Source: Candidatus Latescibacterota bacterium (GTDB lineage: Bacteria; Latescibacterota; UBA2968; GCA-2709665). From it: DNA of 5,415 nt. Where the stretch lies: NCBI GenBank assembly GCA_030746455.1, contig JASLMQ010000263.1:1-5415 (forward strand). Direction: 5' to 3'. Positions within the stretch are counted from its first letter, which is position 1, and the number at the start of each line of letters is the position of its first letter. Of the stretch, positions 5,378 to 5,415 are shown piece after piece. The position numbers were made by a program, and so were the translations under genes. The notes beneath the pieces were generated by a model that saw only the letters and a program-made list of their open reading frames with translations, had not been told where the DNA came from and made no database searches.

Positions 5378-5415
5378 ATGAGAGTCACCGACGTCAAGAC
5401 ATTCCTGGTGCATCC
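5378..5415 (+). CDS. Probable mandelate racemase/enolase superfamily enzyme, N-terminus only
   Basis: Only 12 full codons are visible, MRVTDVKTFLVH, followed by an incomplete proline codon at the window edge. This opening is the first beta strand typical of mandelate racemase/muconate lactonizing enzymes and sugar-acid dehydratases (M-[KR]-[IV]-T-D-V-[KR] pattern). The ribosome binding site AAGGGAG (5365-5371) is 6 bases before the ATG, and the gene starts 39 bases after the dehydrogenase stop, so it probably continues the kbl transcript. The metal ligands and catalytic bases that would identify the subgroup are outside the window, so the family call rests on a short match plus context. Confidence 0.65.
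   Translation, partial: MRVTDVKTFLVH

Overview
The window reads as a chromosomal stretch of a GC-rich bacterium that uses Shine-Dalgarno starts. A Tat-type leader, sugar-acid style enzymes and a conserved uncharacterised protein family recall Planctomycetes, Acidobacteria, Latescibacteria or similar environmental phyla. The sequence alone does not fix the phylum.

Layout. Four genes lie on the minus strand and three on the plus strand, transcribed away from a 324-base divergent control region (3045-3368). Leftward, in transcription order: an exported phosphotriesterase-family metallohydrolase (3044-2016), a 394-residue uncharacterised protein with a possible oxidoreductase-like N-terminal half (1912-728), a short QueF-family paralogue without the catalytic cysteine (536-180), and the start of an apparently intact queF (168 to the left edge). 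Rightward: a kbl-type glycine C-acetyltransferase (3369-4559), a classical short-chain dehydrogenase 17 bases further on (4577-5338), and the first 12 codons of a probable mandelate racemase/enolase superfamily gene (5378 to the right edge).

How the genes may work together. The dehydrogenase, the lactonase-like metallohydrolase and the enolase-superfamily enzyme are the classes seen in sugar-acid catabolism (oxidation, lactone opening, dehydration). Kbl belongs to threonine/glycine metabolism, so the dehydrogenase beside it could instead make the 2-amino-3-ketobutyrate that Kbl cleaves. The substrate is not decided by the sequence. The queF pair belongs to 7-deazaguanine (queuosine) metabolism and probably forms a separate functional unit.

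Most notable. The tandem QueF pair stands out: in an ungapped alignment the second protein has His where QueF has its catalytic Cys, and Cys where QueF has its substrate-contacting His. It also loses the catalytic Asp but keeps the substrate-anchoring Glu. The intergenic spaces are also unusual. They hold short periodic repeats (five 7-bp units; two sets of three 9-bp units), a four-tract G-quadruplex motif on the coding strand ahead of the QueF-like gene, and a perfect 7-bp inverted repeat between two facing-away promoter candidates.
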